Shown piece after piece: positions 1 through 8,001 of a stretch of 39,006 nucleotides of DNA. Source of the stretch: Pirellulaceae bacterium (GTDB taxonomy: Bacteria; Planctomycetota; Planctomycetia; Pirellulales; Pirellulaceae). The notes beneath the pieces are model-generated. The model was not told the DNA's origin, searched no databases, and saw only the letters and a list, made by a program, of their open reading frames with translations. Made by a program: the position numbers and the translations under genes. The stretch spans positions 1-39,006 of the forward strand of contig JAHDXO010000082.1 in NCBI GenBank assembly GCA_023382975.1, written 5' to 3'. Each line of letters begins with the position of its first letter. Position 1 is the first letter of the stretch.

Positions 1-322
1 AGACGCCCCATTTGGCAAGCTGGAAGCTTACCCCACGACTTTTTCAGCAGCCTCATGAGGGGCGCCGTCTGCCGTTTGCTTGGACTCATCTACTCGCCGA
101 TACCGGCTCGTTCTCTGCCAGCAAATCTTCTTGGCTGCGCTTCCTGCCCGTTGCCTGCGCCGGATCGCATTTCAGCGGCGGGGTTTTGCGGCGGAGCTGG
201 TTGGCCGCTCGGCGAGAGCGGCGTCTGGAACGAGGGCTCGTCTGGTACGTTGTCTGCGGCGGACGTATACTGCCGGATGATTCGCGGGGCCGTTTCGATC
301 TTGTGCAGGAAAAGGATGGGTG
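1..322. other. Leading region without a convincing gene
   Basis: This stretch precedes the first clear gene. The reading frames that cross it give arginine- and proline-rich translations with no recognisable domain. They run into, or lie antisense to, the oxidoreductase gene, so I treat them as noncoding. The last bases contain a purine-rich AGGAAAAGG (about 308-316) that serves as the ribosome binding site for the next gene. I see no strong sigma-70 promoter, terminator or RNA gene here. Confidence 0.6.
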
Positions 323-1645
323 ATGAGCAAACAGCTTGGGATCTCGCGTCGTGCGGTGCTGGCCGGTTCGGCAGCGGCCGCATTCGGATCGTTTGTCGTT
401 TTGCCGCGGCGCGTTTGGGGAGCCAACGAGCGGCTGAACGTGGCCAGCGTGGGCGTCGGCGGCATGGGCTCGAACGATATCCGCCAAGTCGGCGCGACGG
501 AGAACGTGGTCGCGCTGTGCGACGTGGATGCGAACAATCTGGCTCGGTCCGCCGAGCGTTTTCCTGCTGCCAAGACGCATCGCGATTTCCGCACGATGTT
601 CGATGTTCAAAAGGACATCGATGCCGTCATGGTCGGCACGCCGGACCACGCTCATGCGGTGGTCACGATGATGGCATTGAAGCTGGGCAAGCATGTGTTC
701 TGCCAGAAGCCGCTGACGCGCACGGTTCACGAAGCGATCGAGATCGGCCGCGCGGCCAAGGCGGCGGGCGTCGCGACCCAAATGGGCAACCAGGGCCAGG
801 CCAGCGAAGGGGCGCGTCTGGTCTGCGAATTCATCTGGGACGGCGCGATCGGTCCGGTGCGCGAGATCCATTCCTGGTCGAATCGCCGGCCCGACATTTC
901 GCCGCGCGGCATTCCGCGCCCGAAGGACACGCCGCCGGTGCCCTCGCACTTGGACTGGGATCTTTGGCTGGGGCCGGCGCCGGTTCGCCCGTACCATCCG
1001 TGCTACCACCCGTTCGCTTGGCGCGGCTGGTGGGATTTCGGCACGGGCGTGCTGGGCGACATCGGTTGCCACAACGTGTCGGCGGCGTTCAAGGCGTTAA
1101 AGCTGAAATGGCCGGTCAGTGTCGAAGCGTGTTCGACGCATTGGAACGCGCCGCCGGAGGTGAGGAACGAGACGGCGCCCGCGGCGTCGATCGTCACGTT
1201 CCGTTTCGCGGCCGAGGGTGAGCGTCCGGAGATCGTGCTTCGCTGGTACGACGGCGGCATGATGCCGCCGCAGCCCTTGGGATTGGACGTCGGGCGCAAC
1301 ATCTTCGAAAACGACGGGACGTTGATCGTCGGCGACCAGGGTATGCTGCTGGGACACCGGCTGCTGCCCGAGACGCGGAACCAGGAGTATGGTCGGCCTC
1401 CGCAGGTTCTGCCGCGTTCGCCGGGCCATTACCAGGAGTGGATCGACGCCTGCAAAGGCGGCCCGCCGGCCGGCAGCAATTTCCCCGACCACGCGGCGCA
1501 CTTGGCCGCCGTCGTGATGATGGGCAACATTGCGATCCGCACGCAGGAGAAACTGCTGTGGGATGCCGAACAGTTGAAGTTCTCCAACAGCGACGTGGCG
1601 AACCAGTTGCTCGATCCTCCTTACCGCGAGGGTTGGAGCCTGTGA
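323..1645 (+). CDS. Exported Gfo/Idh/MocA-family NAD(P)-dependent oxidoreductase
   Basis: A 440-aa sugar or polyol dehydrogenase-like protein of a family hugely expanded in planctomycetes. It opens with a Tat-type signal (SRRAVLAGS at residues 8-16, then an Ala/Phe/Val-rich core). A Rossmann fold follows, with VGVGGMGSND near residues 43-52 and an acidic CDVDA at the end of beta-2. The usual EKP lysine motif reads QKP (FCQKPLTR), as is common in exported planctomycete members. The second half carries the alpha/beta substrate domain, including GDIGCHN, where the His is probably catalytic. ATG at 323 sits about 7 nt after a purine-rich Shine-Dalgarno; a GTG at 320 is in frame and possible. The stop codon overlaps the next ATG (TGATG), so the two genes are probably translationally coupled. 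The substrate cannot be told from sequence. Confidence 0.9.
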   Translation: MSKQLGISRRAVLAGSAAAAFGSFVVLPRRVWGANERLNVASVGVGGMGSNDIRQVGATENVVALCDVDANNLARSAERFPAAKTHRDFRTMFDVQKDIDAVMVGTPDHAHAVVTMMALKLGKHVFCQKPLTRTVHEAIEIGRAAKAAGVATQMGNQGQASEGARLVCEFIWDGAIGPVREIHSWSNRRPDISPRGIPRPKDTPPVPSHLDWDLWLGPAPVRPYHPCYHPFAWRGWWDFGTGVLGDIGCHNVSAAFKALKLKWPVSVEACSTHWNAPPEVRNETAPAASIVTFRFAAEGERPEIVLRWYDGGMMPPQPLGLDVGRNIFENDGTLIVGDQGMLLGHRLLPETRNQEYGRPPQVLPRSPGHYQEWIDACKGGPPAGSNFPDHAAHLAAVVMMGNIAIRTQEKLLWDAEQLKFSNSDVANQLLDPPYREGWSL

Positions 1646-3612
1646 TGCAGCCCCGGTTGATCTACGAGCATCCGCTGGCCAAGGATGGACAAGGGCGGTT
1701 GAAGTGCCGGGTGGGCACGGTGTTTCCCGACGCGAACGTGATCGTGACCGTCCCCGGGATCCACGCGACCCAACGGATGGCCTACCTGGAGCTGTTGGAA
1801 CGGGAACGCCAGGCGGCCGGGCAGCCGCCGCTGACGCGCGCCGAGTGGAATGAGCACTGGGAGAACGCCGTCGACCTGATCATGGAAGGCAACGTCATCC
1901 AGATCCGCCCGGATCCGCAACGCATGCCGCTGGCGTTCGCGGCGGACGAAGTGCTGCAGCGGCTGCCGGTTTCCAAACGTCAGATCCGGTTCCTGAACGT
2001 GCTGAACGAACAGGTGCGGGAAGCGATCAAACGCCGCGGCGAGTACTGGCGGATCACCCGGCTGCCCAGCTCGATCGTCGAGATGGAATACATGATCCTG
2101 GGCGCAAAGATCGGCGTCGGCGGCTTGGAGATGTACTTCTACAACCGGACCACGGGCACCCGCTACTTGACGTGCCAGGAATTCTGCAACCTGGACCGGC
2201 TGGACGATTGGCAATTGCGCAAGCATCTGCTCGAGATTCAGGATCTGTCCAGCCGCCTCAATTCGATCGGCAACCTGGAAGTCGATTTTTTCCAGGCGGA
2301 ACCAGGGTTCCGAGCCGAGCTGCAGGCCTGCGACTTCCGCGAACTGTCGTCGACCGACTTGCGGCAGCAGTACCGGCGTCTGCGGCACCATTTCCGCGAA
2401 TCGGTCACGGCGCCGTTCCGCACCGACAACCTGTCGCTGCCCGAGTGGCGGTGCCGGATGTTTGCCGCGTTGATGCCCGGCAGCGATCAATTGGTGAACG
2501 AGGAAGAACTGCTGGGGCTGAGTTCCGAGTTCTTCATGCAGATCCAGTGGCTGCCGGGCGCCCGGATCGAGGAAAGCGAGATGATCTTCGATCCCGCCCT
2601 GCAAGAGCCCCAGGGATCCGGCCATTCGGAAGCCGCCGCCAGCGAGGAGATCAGCCGCGGCTTGGTCCACAACCTGCTGCGCGAGTACGGCGTGCTGCAG
2701 TACGTCAACGTGGGTTGCGTCGTCCAGCGACTGTCGCAGCGCCCGCCTTCGTCCGGACGGCGCGGCGTCTTCTTGATCGAGATGAAGCTGTCGGACAGCG
2801 GCGAAGAACTGTTGAAATTCGTCCGACTGCAGAAATGGGGCGTGGGCGAGCGACTGGACGACGGCAAGGACTTGCTGCAAGCCATCCTCGAGACCGAAGA
2901 GTATGTCGACTACGTCCTCGACCGACGGCTCGGTTGCCGTCAACTGGGAATGAATTTGGCGCCTCGGATGAAGGTGCGGAAGCTTCGCGAGATCTACCGC
3001 GGCAAGAACCCGTGCTACCACGGCGTCCGCATCTGGACCCCCTACTTCGAACGCGACTACCTGCACGGGATGGCGACCGACAAGATCCTGCCTGCGCGGT
3101 TCGAGGACGAGGAATTCGCCATGCGATTCGCTCGTCTGCTGGGTCACGCGGCGGCGCCGAACATCATCGTCGGACGCTGGTCGGACGGAGGTCGCGTCAC
3201 CTTTAACGACGGCGACGAGGTTCTGATCGCAGACGAACGCGGGCAACCGGACCGCATTGTCGTCGCCGACATCACCGGTTCGTTCGTCAATTTTCAGGAC
3301 GACCTGACCGTCATTGCGGCCGCTCATGCCGAACCCATCCGCCGAGCCGGCTCGCGCGTGTCCGACCTGCGGGCCTTTCGCGAAATCTACATCGCGGCGC
3401 TGGTCGAGCACTACACGCATATCCGCGGCGAGTACCAGAGGCAGCGACAGGCCTTCGATATGCTGTTCCAGAACCAACCTGTCGACGCCGGCGGCAGTCT
3501 TGCCTACCGCTGGGAACAGGTGCTGCGCCGGCTGGACAAGACCGCGCCGGAGCAAATCGAACAAGCCGTTCGGGCCGCGATCGACGACGGCCCGGCCAAT
3601 GTCAGCGGATAA
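1645..3612 (+). CDS. Conserved-looking hypothetical protein, 655 aa
   Basis: I do not recognise this protein. It starts at the ATG embedded in the stop of the upstream oxidoreductase (TGATG), so co-translation is likely. It has no signal peptide or membrane segment and looks soluble and cytoplasmic. The N-terminal third is mixed alpha/beta, and the middle is rich in Arg/Glu/Leu helices (LRQQYRRLRHHFRES). A segment near residues 510-560 reads APNIIVGRW, then VTFNDGDEVL, then VVADITGSFVNF. That spacing of an N residue followed by a ..DGDE.. strand is faintly like the catalytic C-lobe of divergent protein-kinase-like folds, but this is only a guess from pattern. The C-terminal 90 residues are helical. 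Codon use and GC match the neighbours, so I see no sign of transfer. Confidence 0.8.
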   Translation: MQPRLIYEHPLAKDGQGRLKCRVGTVFPDANVIVTVPGIHATQRMAYLELLERERQAAGQPPLTRAEWNEHWENAVDLIMEGNVIQIRPDPQRMPLAFAADEVLQRLPVSKRQIRFLNVLNEQVREAIKRRGEYWRITRLPSSIVEMEYMILGAKIGVGGLEMYFYNRTTGTRYLTCQEFCNLDRLDDWQLRKHLLEIQDLSSRLNSIGNLEVDFFQAEPGFRAELQACDFRELSSTDLRQQYRRLRHHFRESVTAPFRTDNLSLPEWRCRMFAALMPGSDQLVNEEELLGLSSEFFMQIQWLPGARIEESEMIFDPALQEPQGSGHSEAAASEEISRGLVHNLLREYGVLQYVNVGCVVQRLSQRPPSSGRRGVFLIEMKLSDSGEELLKFVRLQKWGVGERLDDGKDLLQAILETEEYVDYVLDRRLGCRQLGMNLAPRMKVRKLREIYRGKNPCYHGVRIWTPYFERDYLHGMATDKILPARFEDEEFAMRFARLLGHAAAPNIIVGRWSDGGRVTFNDGDEVLIADERGQPDRIVVADITGSFVNFQDDLTVIAAAHAEPIRRAGSRVSDLRAFREIYIAALVEHYTHIRGEYQRQRQAFDMLFQNQPVDAGGSLAYRWEQVLRRLDKTAPEQIEQAVRAAIDDGPANVSG

Positions 3613-3644
3613 ACAGACCGAGAGCTCGGCGCAATTGCGGCCGG

Positions 3645-3673
3645 TGTACGTGCTCAGATGGCGGCCCTATAAT
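3645..3673 (+). promoter_or_regulatory. Candidate sigma-70 promoter for the cytochrome/DUF1549 gene
   Basis: A perfect TATAAT lies at 3668-3673 in otherwise GC-rich DNA, about 42 nt before the ATG at 3715. The hexamer 17 bp upstream (3645-3650, TGTACG) matches TTGACA at only three of six positions. The -10 is therefore the main evidence. The position fits a start separate from the upstream two-gene unit. Confidence 0.4.
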
Positions 3674-3714
3674 CCACTGTCGCTTATGCAACGGGTCTTT
3701 CGAGGATTTGCCAG

Positions 3715-5685
3715 ATGAGTGTTTTCGTCGACAAGGGCTTTCGAGGCTCTTCGCGCGCGGCCTTTGCGCTTTGCCGGTGCGTCGGCTTGGTTCTGATGGT
3801 GGCCCTGGGAATCGGGGTCGGTGTACCTGGCAGCGCGGCCGAGATCGATTTCTCGCACGACATCGTGCCGGTTCTGCGGCAGCACTGCGGCAATTGCCAT
3901 ACGGGAGGTGAGCGGCAGGGCGGGTTGTCGCTGAATACGCGAGCCAGTGTGCTGAGCGGCGGCGATGGCGGCCCGGCGGCTGTGGCGGGCAAGAGCGGCG
4001 ACAGCGAACTGATCGCGCGGGTCACGGCGGACGACGCCGGATTGCGGATGCCTCCCGAGGGCGAGCCGCTGCCCGCGGACAAGATCGAATTGCTGCGGCG
4101 CTGGATCGATGCCGGGTTGCCGTGGGAGCCCGGATTCTCGTTTGCGGCGTCCGGCTATGAACCGCCGCTGCTGCCGCGGAGGCCCGAATTGCCGCCCGCC
4201 GTCGATGGCCGCACCAATCCGGTCGATCGGATCGTCGATGCGTATCTTGCGGAGCGGGGAATCGAGCCGCGGGCGACCGTGGACGACGCGGCTTTTCTGC
4301 GCCGCGTCTCGCTGGATCTGGTCGGCCTGCTGCCGACGCCCGAGCAGTTGGCCGAATTCCTGGCCGACGAACGTGCGGACAAGCGGCAGCGGCGGATCGA
4401 TGCGCTGCTGGCGGACGAGGTGGCCTACGCCGAGCATTGGCTGACCTTCTGGAACGACTTGCTGCGCAACGATTACTCGGGAACCGGTTTCATCACGGGG
4501 GGACGCAAACAGGTCACCGATTGGCTGGTGCGGTCCCTGACCGAGAACAAGCCGTACGACCGGATGGTTCGCGAGTTGATTGCGCCGTCGCCCGAGTCGG
4601 AGGGCTTCATCCAGGGAATCCGCTGGCGCGGCGACGTGAGCGCCAGCCAAACGCCCGAGGTTCAGTTCGCGCAGAACGTCGCGCAAGCCTTTCTGGGCAT
4701 CAACATGAAATGCGCGTCGTGCCACAACAGTTTCATCGACCGCTGGACGTTGGACGAGACGTACGGACTGGCCGCGATCTACGCCACGGGACCGCTGGAA
4801 ATCCATCGGTGCGACAAACCGACCGGCCGGCAGGCGCGGGCCGCGTGGATCTTTCCCGAGTTGGGCGAAGTCCGCGCGGAGGCTCCGCAAGCGGAACGGC
4901 TGGGTCAGTTGGCCGAGTTGATGACGCACCCGGAGAACGGTCGCTTGACGCGGACCATCGTCAACCGGATCTGGCACCGTCTGCTGGGCCGCGGCATTGT
5001 CCACCCGGTCGACGCGATGCATACGCCGCCGTGGAGCGCCGATCTGCTCGATTTCCTGGCGGTCCATCTGGCCGACGAGGGCTACGACTTGAAGCAGACG
5101 ATCCGACTGGTCTGCAACTCGTACGCCTACCAAGCCGCGGTGCCGCCGCGCGACGGATCGCCGGACCTGGACGAACCCGAGTTCCGCGGACCGGTGGCCC
5201 GGCGGATGACGGCCGAACAGTTTCTGGACGCCGTGTGGCAGATCACCGCGGCCGGCCCGGCCAAGCCGGATGTCAAGATCACGCGGGCTGCCGACGACTC
5301 GGACGCCGCGGCGCCGATGGTCCGCGCGTCGCTGATGAAGAACGATGCGTTCATGACCGCGCTCGGCCGTCCGACCCGCGACCAGATCGTCAGCACGCGC
5401 CCCAGCGATTTGACCGCGCTGGAGGCGATCTACCTGAGCAACGGGCAGCAGTTCGCGGACACCGTCGCCCGCGGAGCAGCGCGGGAGCATCAGCGGATCG
5501 CGGAAGGGAATGTTGCGGCTGACGAGGTGATCGCGCGATTGTTCGCCTTTGCCCTTGCCCGGACGCCAACGGACGACGAGAGCACGGCCGCGCGCGATTT
5601 GTTGGGCGACCGGCCCGCCGCCCAAGACATCGAAGACCTGCTGTGGGCCGTGTTCATGCTGCCCGAGTTTCACTTGGTACGATAG
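3715..5685 (+). CDS. Planctomycete cytochrome c / DUF1549 / DUF1553 protein
   Basis: A 656-aa exported protein with the PSCyt1-DUF1549 (PSCyt2)-DUF1553 (PSD1) architecture characteristic of planctomycetes. The N-terminus has a hydrophobic signal (about residues 15-43, ending GSAAE). The PSCyt1 region follows, with a CxxCH haem site (CGNCH, about residue 60) and the usual MPPEGEPLP segment. DUF1549 starts around residue 165 with NPVDRIVDAYL and holds a second CxxCH (CASCH) near residue 340. DUF1553 occupies the C-terminal third (NRIWHRLLGRGIVHPVD and RRMTAEQFLDAVW). Members normally sit beside a DUF1501 gene and are thought to act in the periplasm, perhaps in oxidative polysaccharide breakdown, though no function is proven. 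Here the DUF1501 partner is pushed 730 bp away by a toxin-antitoxin module. Confidence 0.93.
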   Translation: MSVFVDKGFRGSSRAAFALCRCVGLVLMVALGIGVGVPGSAAEIDFSHDIVPVLRQHCGNCHTGGERQGGLSLNTRASVLSGGDGGPAAVAGKSGDSELIARVTADDAGLRMPPEGEPLPADKIELLRRWIDAGLPWEPGFSFAASGYEPPLLPRRPELPPAVDGRTNPVDRIVDAYLAERGIEPRATVDDAAFLRRVSLDLVGLLPTPEQLAEFLADERADKRQRRIDALLADEVAYAEHWLTFWNDLLRNDYSGTGFITGGRKQVTDWLVRSLTENKPYDRMVRELIAPSPESEGFIQGIRWRGDVSASQTPEVQFAQNVAQAFLGINMKCASCHNSFIDRWTLDETYGLAAIYATGPLEIHRCDKPTGRQARAAWIFPELGEVRAEAPQAERLGQLAELMTHPENGRLTRTIVNRIWHRLLGRGIVHPVDAMHTPPWSADLLDFLAVHLADEGYDLKQTIRLVCNSYAYQAAVPPRDGSPDLDEPEFRGPVARRMTAEQFLDAVWQITAAGPAKPDVKITRAADDSDAAAPMVRASLMKNDAFMTALGRPTRDQIVSTRPSDLTALEAIYLSNGQQFADTVARGAAREHQRIAEGNVAADEVIARLFAFALARTPTDDESTAARDLLGDRPAAQDIEDLLWAVFMLPEFHLVR

Positions 5686-5827
5686 ACTGTGGGAGAGGCT
5701 TTCGAAATCGGGATCTGTCGTGCAGATTCCATTCTTGCGGTCATAGGACGCTTTCCTTGCGAACTGGATCCGTTCGCTGGAAGTGGAGAATGTGCAAAGC
5801 CGATCCACGGATGAGGAGCAAGACGCA

Positions 5828-6061
5828 ATGTTGTTGACCCCCGATCAAATCCACGTTGAAGCATTGTCGCTGTCTCGTGCACAACGTGCGGAACTCGCCG
5901 AACTGCTGCTGGCTAGCTTGGGCGAAGACACACCCGAGACTGCTCAGCGGGAATGGTTGGAGACCGCGCTTCGTCGCCTAAATGACTTGCGAGACGGCTT
6001 GGTGGAGTGTGTCGACGGAGAGGAAGCGCTGGCCCGTGCTCGGAATTCACTATGCTCATGA
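5828..6061 (+). CDS. Addiction-module antitoxin, short ParD/RelB-like type
   Basis: A 77-aa protein with the pattern of the addiction-module component family (TIGR02574/PF09720). An N-terminal region of the LSRAQRAELAELLLASL type (about residues 15-31) is followed by acidic linker residues and a helix with a W, as in the canonical family. It would bind and neutralise the toxin encoded next door and repress its own promoter. ATG at 5828 is chosen because GAGGAG lies at 5813-5818, 9 nt upstream; an in-frame start at 5783 lacks this support. Its stop overlaps the toxin start in an ATGA, the usual coupling for such pairs. The pair sits between two genes that are normally neighbours, which suggests insertion. 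Confidence 0.85.
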   Translation: MLLTPDQIHVEALSLSRAQRAELAELLLASLGEDTPETAQREWLETALRRLNDLRDGLVECVDGEEALARARNSLCS

Positions 6062-6345
6062 ATTTCCGTTTCCATCCCGAGGCTGACTCTGAATTGCGCG
6101 AGGCAATTCGCTATTACAAGTTGCGTCGCGAGGAACTAGGGCGGGAATTTCTGGACGAAATTGAAGCTACGATCAAGCGAGTAAGGGAGAATCCATTCCA
6201 GTTTGCATGCGTGGAAGGAGAAGTTCGCCTGGCTCGAACGAATCGATTCCCTTACGGAGTCTTGTTCTCTGTGAACGATGGGATCGAGATACTTGCTGTG
6301 ATGCACTTACATCGCAGGCCTGGATATTGGAAGTCGCGGCTTTAG
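6058..6345 (+). CDS. RelE/ParE-family toxin
   Basis: A 95-aa basic protein with a RelE/ParE fold pattern. It reads FRFHPEADSELREAIRYYK at the N-terminus, then LGREFLDEIEATIKRV, then RLARTNRFPYGVLFSV and a C-terminal HLHRRPGYWKSRL. RelE-type members cut mRNA on the ribosome and ParE-type members poison gyrase; sequence alone does not decide which. The closing RRPGYW..R pattern is typical of the chromosomal group paired with short antitoxins of the type encoded just upstream. I place the start at 6058, where ATG overlaps the antitoxin stop; ATG 6052 is in frame and equally possible. The gene is lower in GC than its neighbours, which fits acquisition. Confidence 0.88.
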   Translation: MNFRFHPEADSELREAIRYYKLRREELGREFLDEIEATIKRVRENPFQFACVEGEVRLARTNRFPYGVLFSVNDGIEILAVMHLHRRPGYWKSRL

Positions 6346-6417
6346 CGTTCTCGTGTGCCTCTGAAGGATCGGCCGACCGTCTGCGTTATCGAATCTTGAC
6401 GTCATGGGAGCCAAGAC

Positions 6418-7866
6418 ATGAAAGATACCCAACCCACCCAAACCCTTGCTCGTCGCCGGTTCCTCAAGCAGTTGGCGGCTGCGTCGGCTGCGGCCTGGAT
6501 GGGCGGGGCGCCGCGGCGGTTGACGGCGGCGGACGGGCATGCCGTCGAGCATCCGGAGCCGACCGCGGATGCGTGCATCTTGATCTGGATGGCCGGCGGC
6601 ATGGCGGCGCCCGAGACGTTCGATCCCAAGCGATACTTGCCGTTCGAGGTCGGGACGCCGGTCGAGAAGGTCATGAGCACCTTTCCGGCGATCGACACGG
6701 CGGTCGATAACATCAAGATCTGCCAAGGTCTGGAGCGGATCGCCGACGTGATGGACCGGGCGACGCTGATCCGCTCGCACGTGCTGCCCGACCTGGGCCA
6801 CATCCTGCACTCGCGGCACCAGTATCATTGGCACACGGGCTACATCCCGCCGCAAACGGTCGCCTGCCCGCATCTGGGCGCGTGGATGGCGCGCGTGCTT
6901 GGGCCGCGCAATCCGGTGATGCCCGCGTTCATCAACATCGGCCAGCGGCTGGAGGGCATCGGAGAAAACGAGGAGATCAAGGCGTTCACCACCGCCGGGT
7001 TTTTCGGCAGCGAGTTCGGGCCGATGAATCTGCCGTATCCCGACCAGGCGGCTGCGGCCGTGCGTCCGCCGCGAGGCATGGAGCCGGGCCGGTTCTCCAA
7101 TCGCTACCGGTTCTATCGCCAGTTGGTCGACGCCGCTCCGCAACGCGAGTACATGTCGGATTACCAGCAGGAATCGATGATCCGTTCGATGGATCACGCC
7201 TACCGGCTGCTCAGCTCGCCGGAGCGCGAGGCGTTCGACATCTCGTTGGAGCCCAAGGAGAGCTTCGAAAGGTACGACACGGGGCGATTCGGGCAGGGTT
7301 GCTTGCTGGCTCGGCGATTGGTCGAGGCCGGCGCGCGATTCGTCGAGGTCACAACCGAATACATCCCGTTCGTCCATTGGGACACGCACAACGATGGGCA
7401 CACGACCGTGGCCCGCTTGCACCAGGAGATCGATCGGCCGGTGGCGCAACTGATCCTGGACCTGGAAGCCCGCGGATTGCTCGACCGCACGCTGGTCGTC
7501 ATTGCCAGCGAATTCAGCCGCGACATGATCATCGAGGGCATTCCGGGCTCGAACGCCCGCGACCAGTCCCGCGTGCCGACCGATGTGTTGCAGGAGCTGA
7601 AGCAATACGGTCTGCATCGCCACTTCACCGGATCGTCCTCCGTCGTTCTGTTCGGCGGCGGCATGAAGCGAGGCTTTTTGTACGGCCAGTCCGCCCCCGA
7701 GCGCCCGTGCCTGGCGATCGAGAATCCGGTTTCGGTGGCCGATCTGCACGCCACGATCTATACGGCGATGGGCATCAGCCCCAAGACCGCCTTCGACATC
7801 GAGAAACGTCCCTTCTACGCTACCCCGGACGGCAAGGGCCAAGCCGTCACCGATCTGTTCGCGTGA
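6418..7866 (+). CDS. DUF1501 family protein, Tat-exported
   Basis: A 482-aa protein of the DUF1501 family, which shares the alkaline phosphatase/sulfatase-like fold. It begins with a twin-arginine signal (LARRRFLKQLAAASAAAW, residues 10-27). Family features follow: ILIWMAGGMAAPETFDP near residue 60 (family members usually have a GG..H/S..TFD pattern), SRHQYHWHTG near 135, WDTHNDGH near 320 and VVIASEFSR near 360. The last two match the metal-site His/Asp segments of the superfamily. DUF1501 proteins are usually encoded directly after a PSCyt1/DUF1549/DUF1553 gene, as here apart from the intervening toxin-antitoxin pair. The enzymatic role is unproven. ATG 6418 follows a purine-rich GGGAGCCAAGAC. 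Confidence 0.92.
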   Translation: MKDTQPTQTLARRRFLKQLAAASAAAWMGGAPRRLTAADGHAVEHPEPTADACILIWMAGGMAAPETFDPKRYLPFEVGTPVEKVMSTFPAIDTAVDNIKICQGLERIADVMDRATLIRSHVLPDLGHILHSRHQYHWHTGYIPPQTVACPHLGAWMARVLGPRNPVMPAFINIGQRLEGIGENEEIKAFTTAGFFGSEFGPMNLPYPDQAAAAVRPPRGMEPGRFSNRYRFYRQLVDAAPQREYMSDYQQESMIRSMDHAYRLLSSPEREAFDISLEPKESFERYDTGRFGQGCLLARRLVEAGARFVEVTTEYIPFVHWDTHNDGHTTVARLHQEIDRPVAQLILDLEARGLLDRTLVVIASEFSRDMIIEGIPGSNARDQSRVPTDVLQELKQYGLHRHFTGSSSVVLFGGGMKRGFLYGQSAPERPCLAIENPVSVADLHATIYTAMGISPKTAFDIEKRPFYATPDGKGQAVTDLFA

Positions 7867-7880
7867 GCCGCGAGGGGCGT

Positions 7881-7952
7881 TGGAGTTCACGCTTCAGCGT
7901 GTGGCGGAAGGCAGAATACAACATGCAAGAACACGCTGAAGCGTGAACTCCA
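7881..7952. repeat. REP-like inverted pair, GGAG type
   Basis: Two perfect 22-bp arms (7881-7902 and 7931-7952) face each other across a 28-nt spacer. Each arm begins TGGAG and contains its own small palindrome (CACGC TTCA GCGTG). A GGAG or GTAG tetranucleotide followed by a palindrome, arranged in inverted pairs, is the layout of REP sequences mobilised by RAYT transposases. It lies just after the DUF1501 stop, between convergent genes, where it could also end transcription. Confidence 0.75.
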
Positions 7953-8001
7953 GCGGGAATCCCACGCAGCGAACCAAGCCAATTCCGGTCGCGGCGCGCA
8001 T

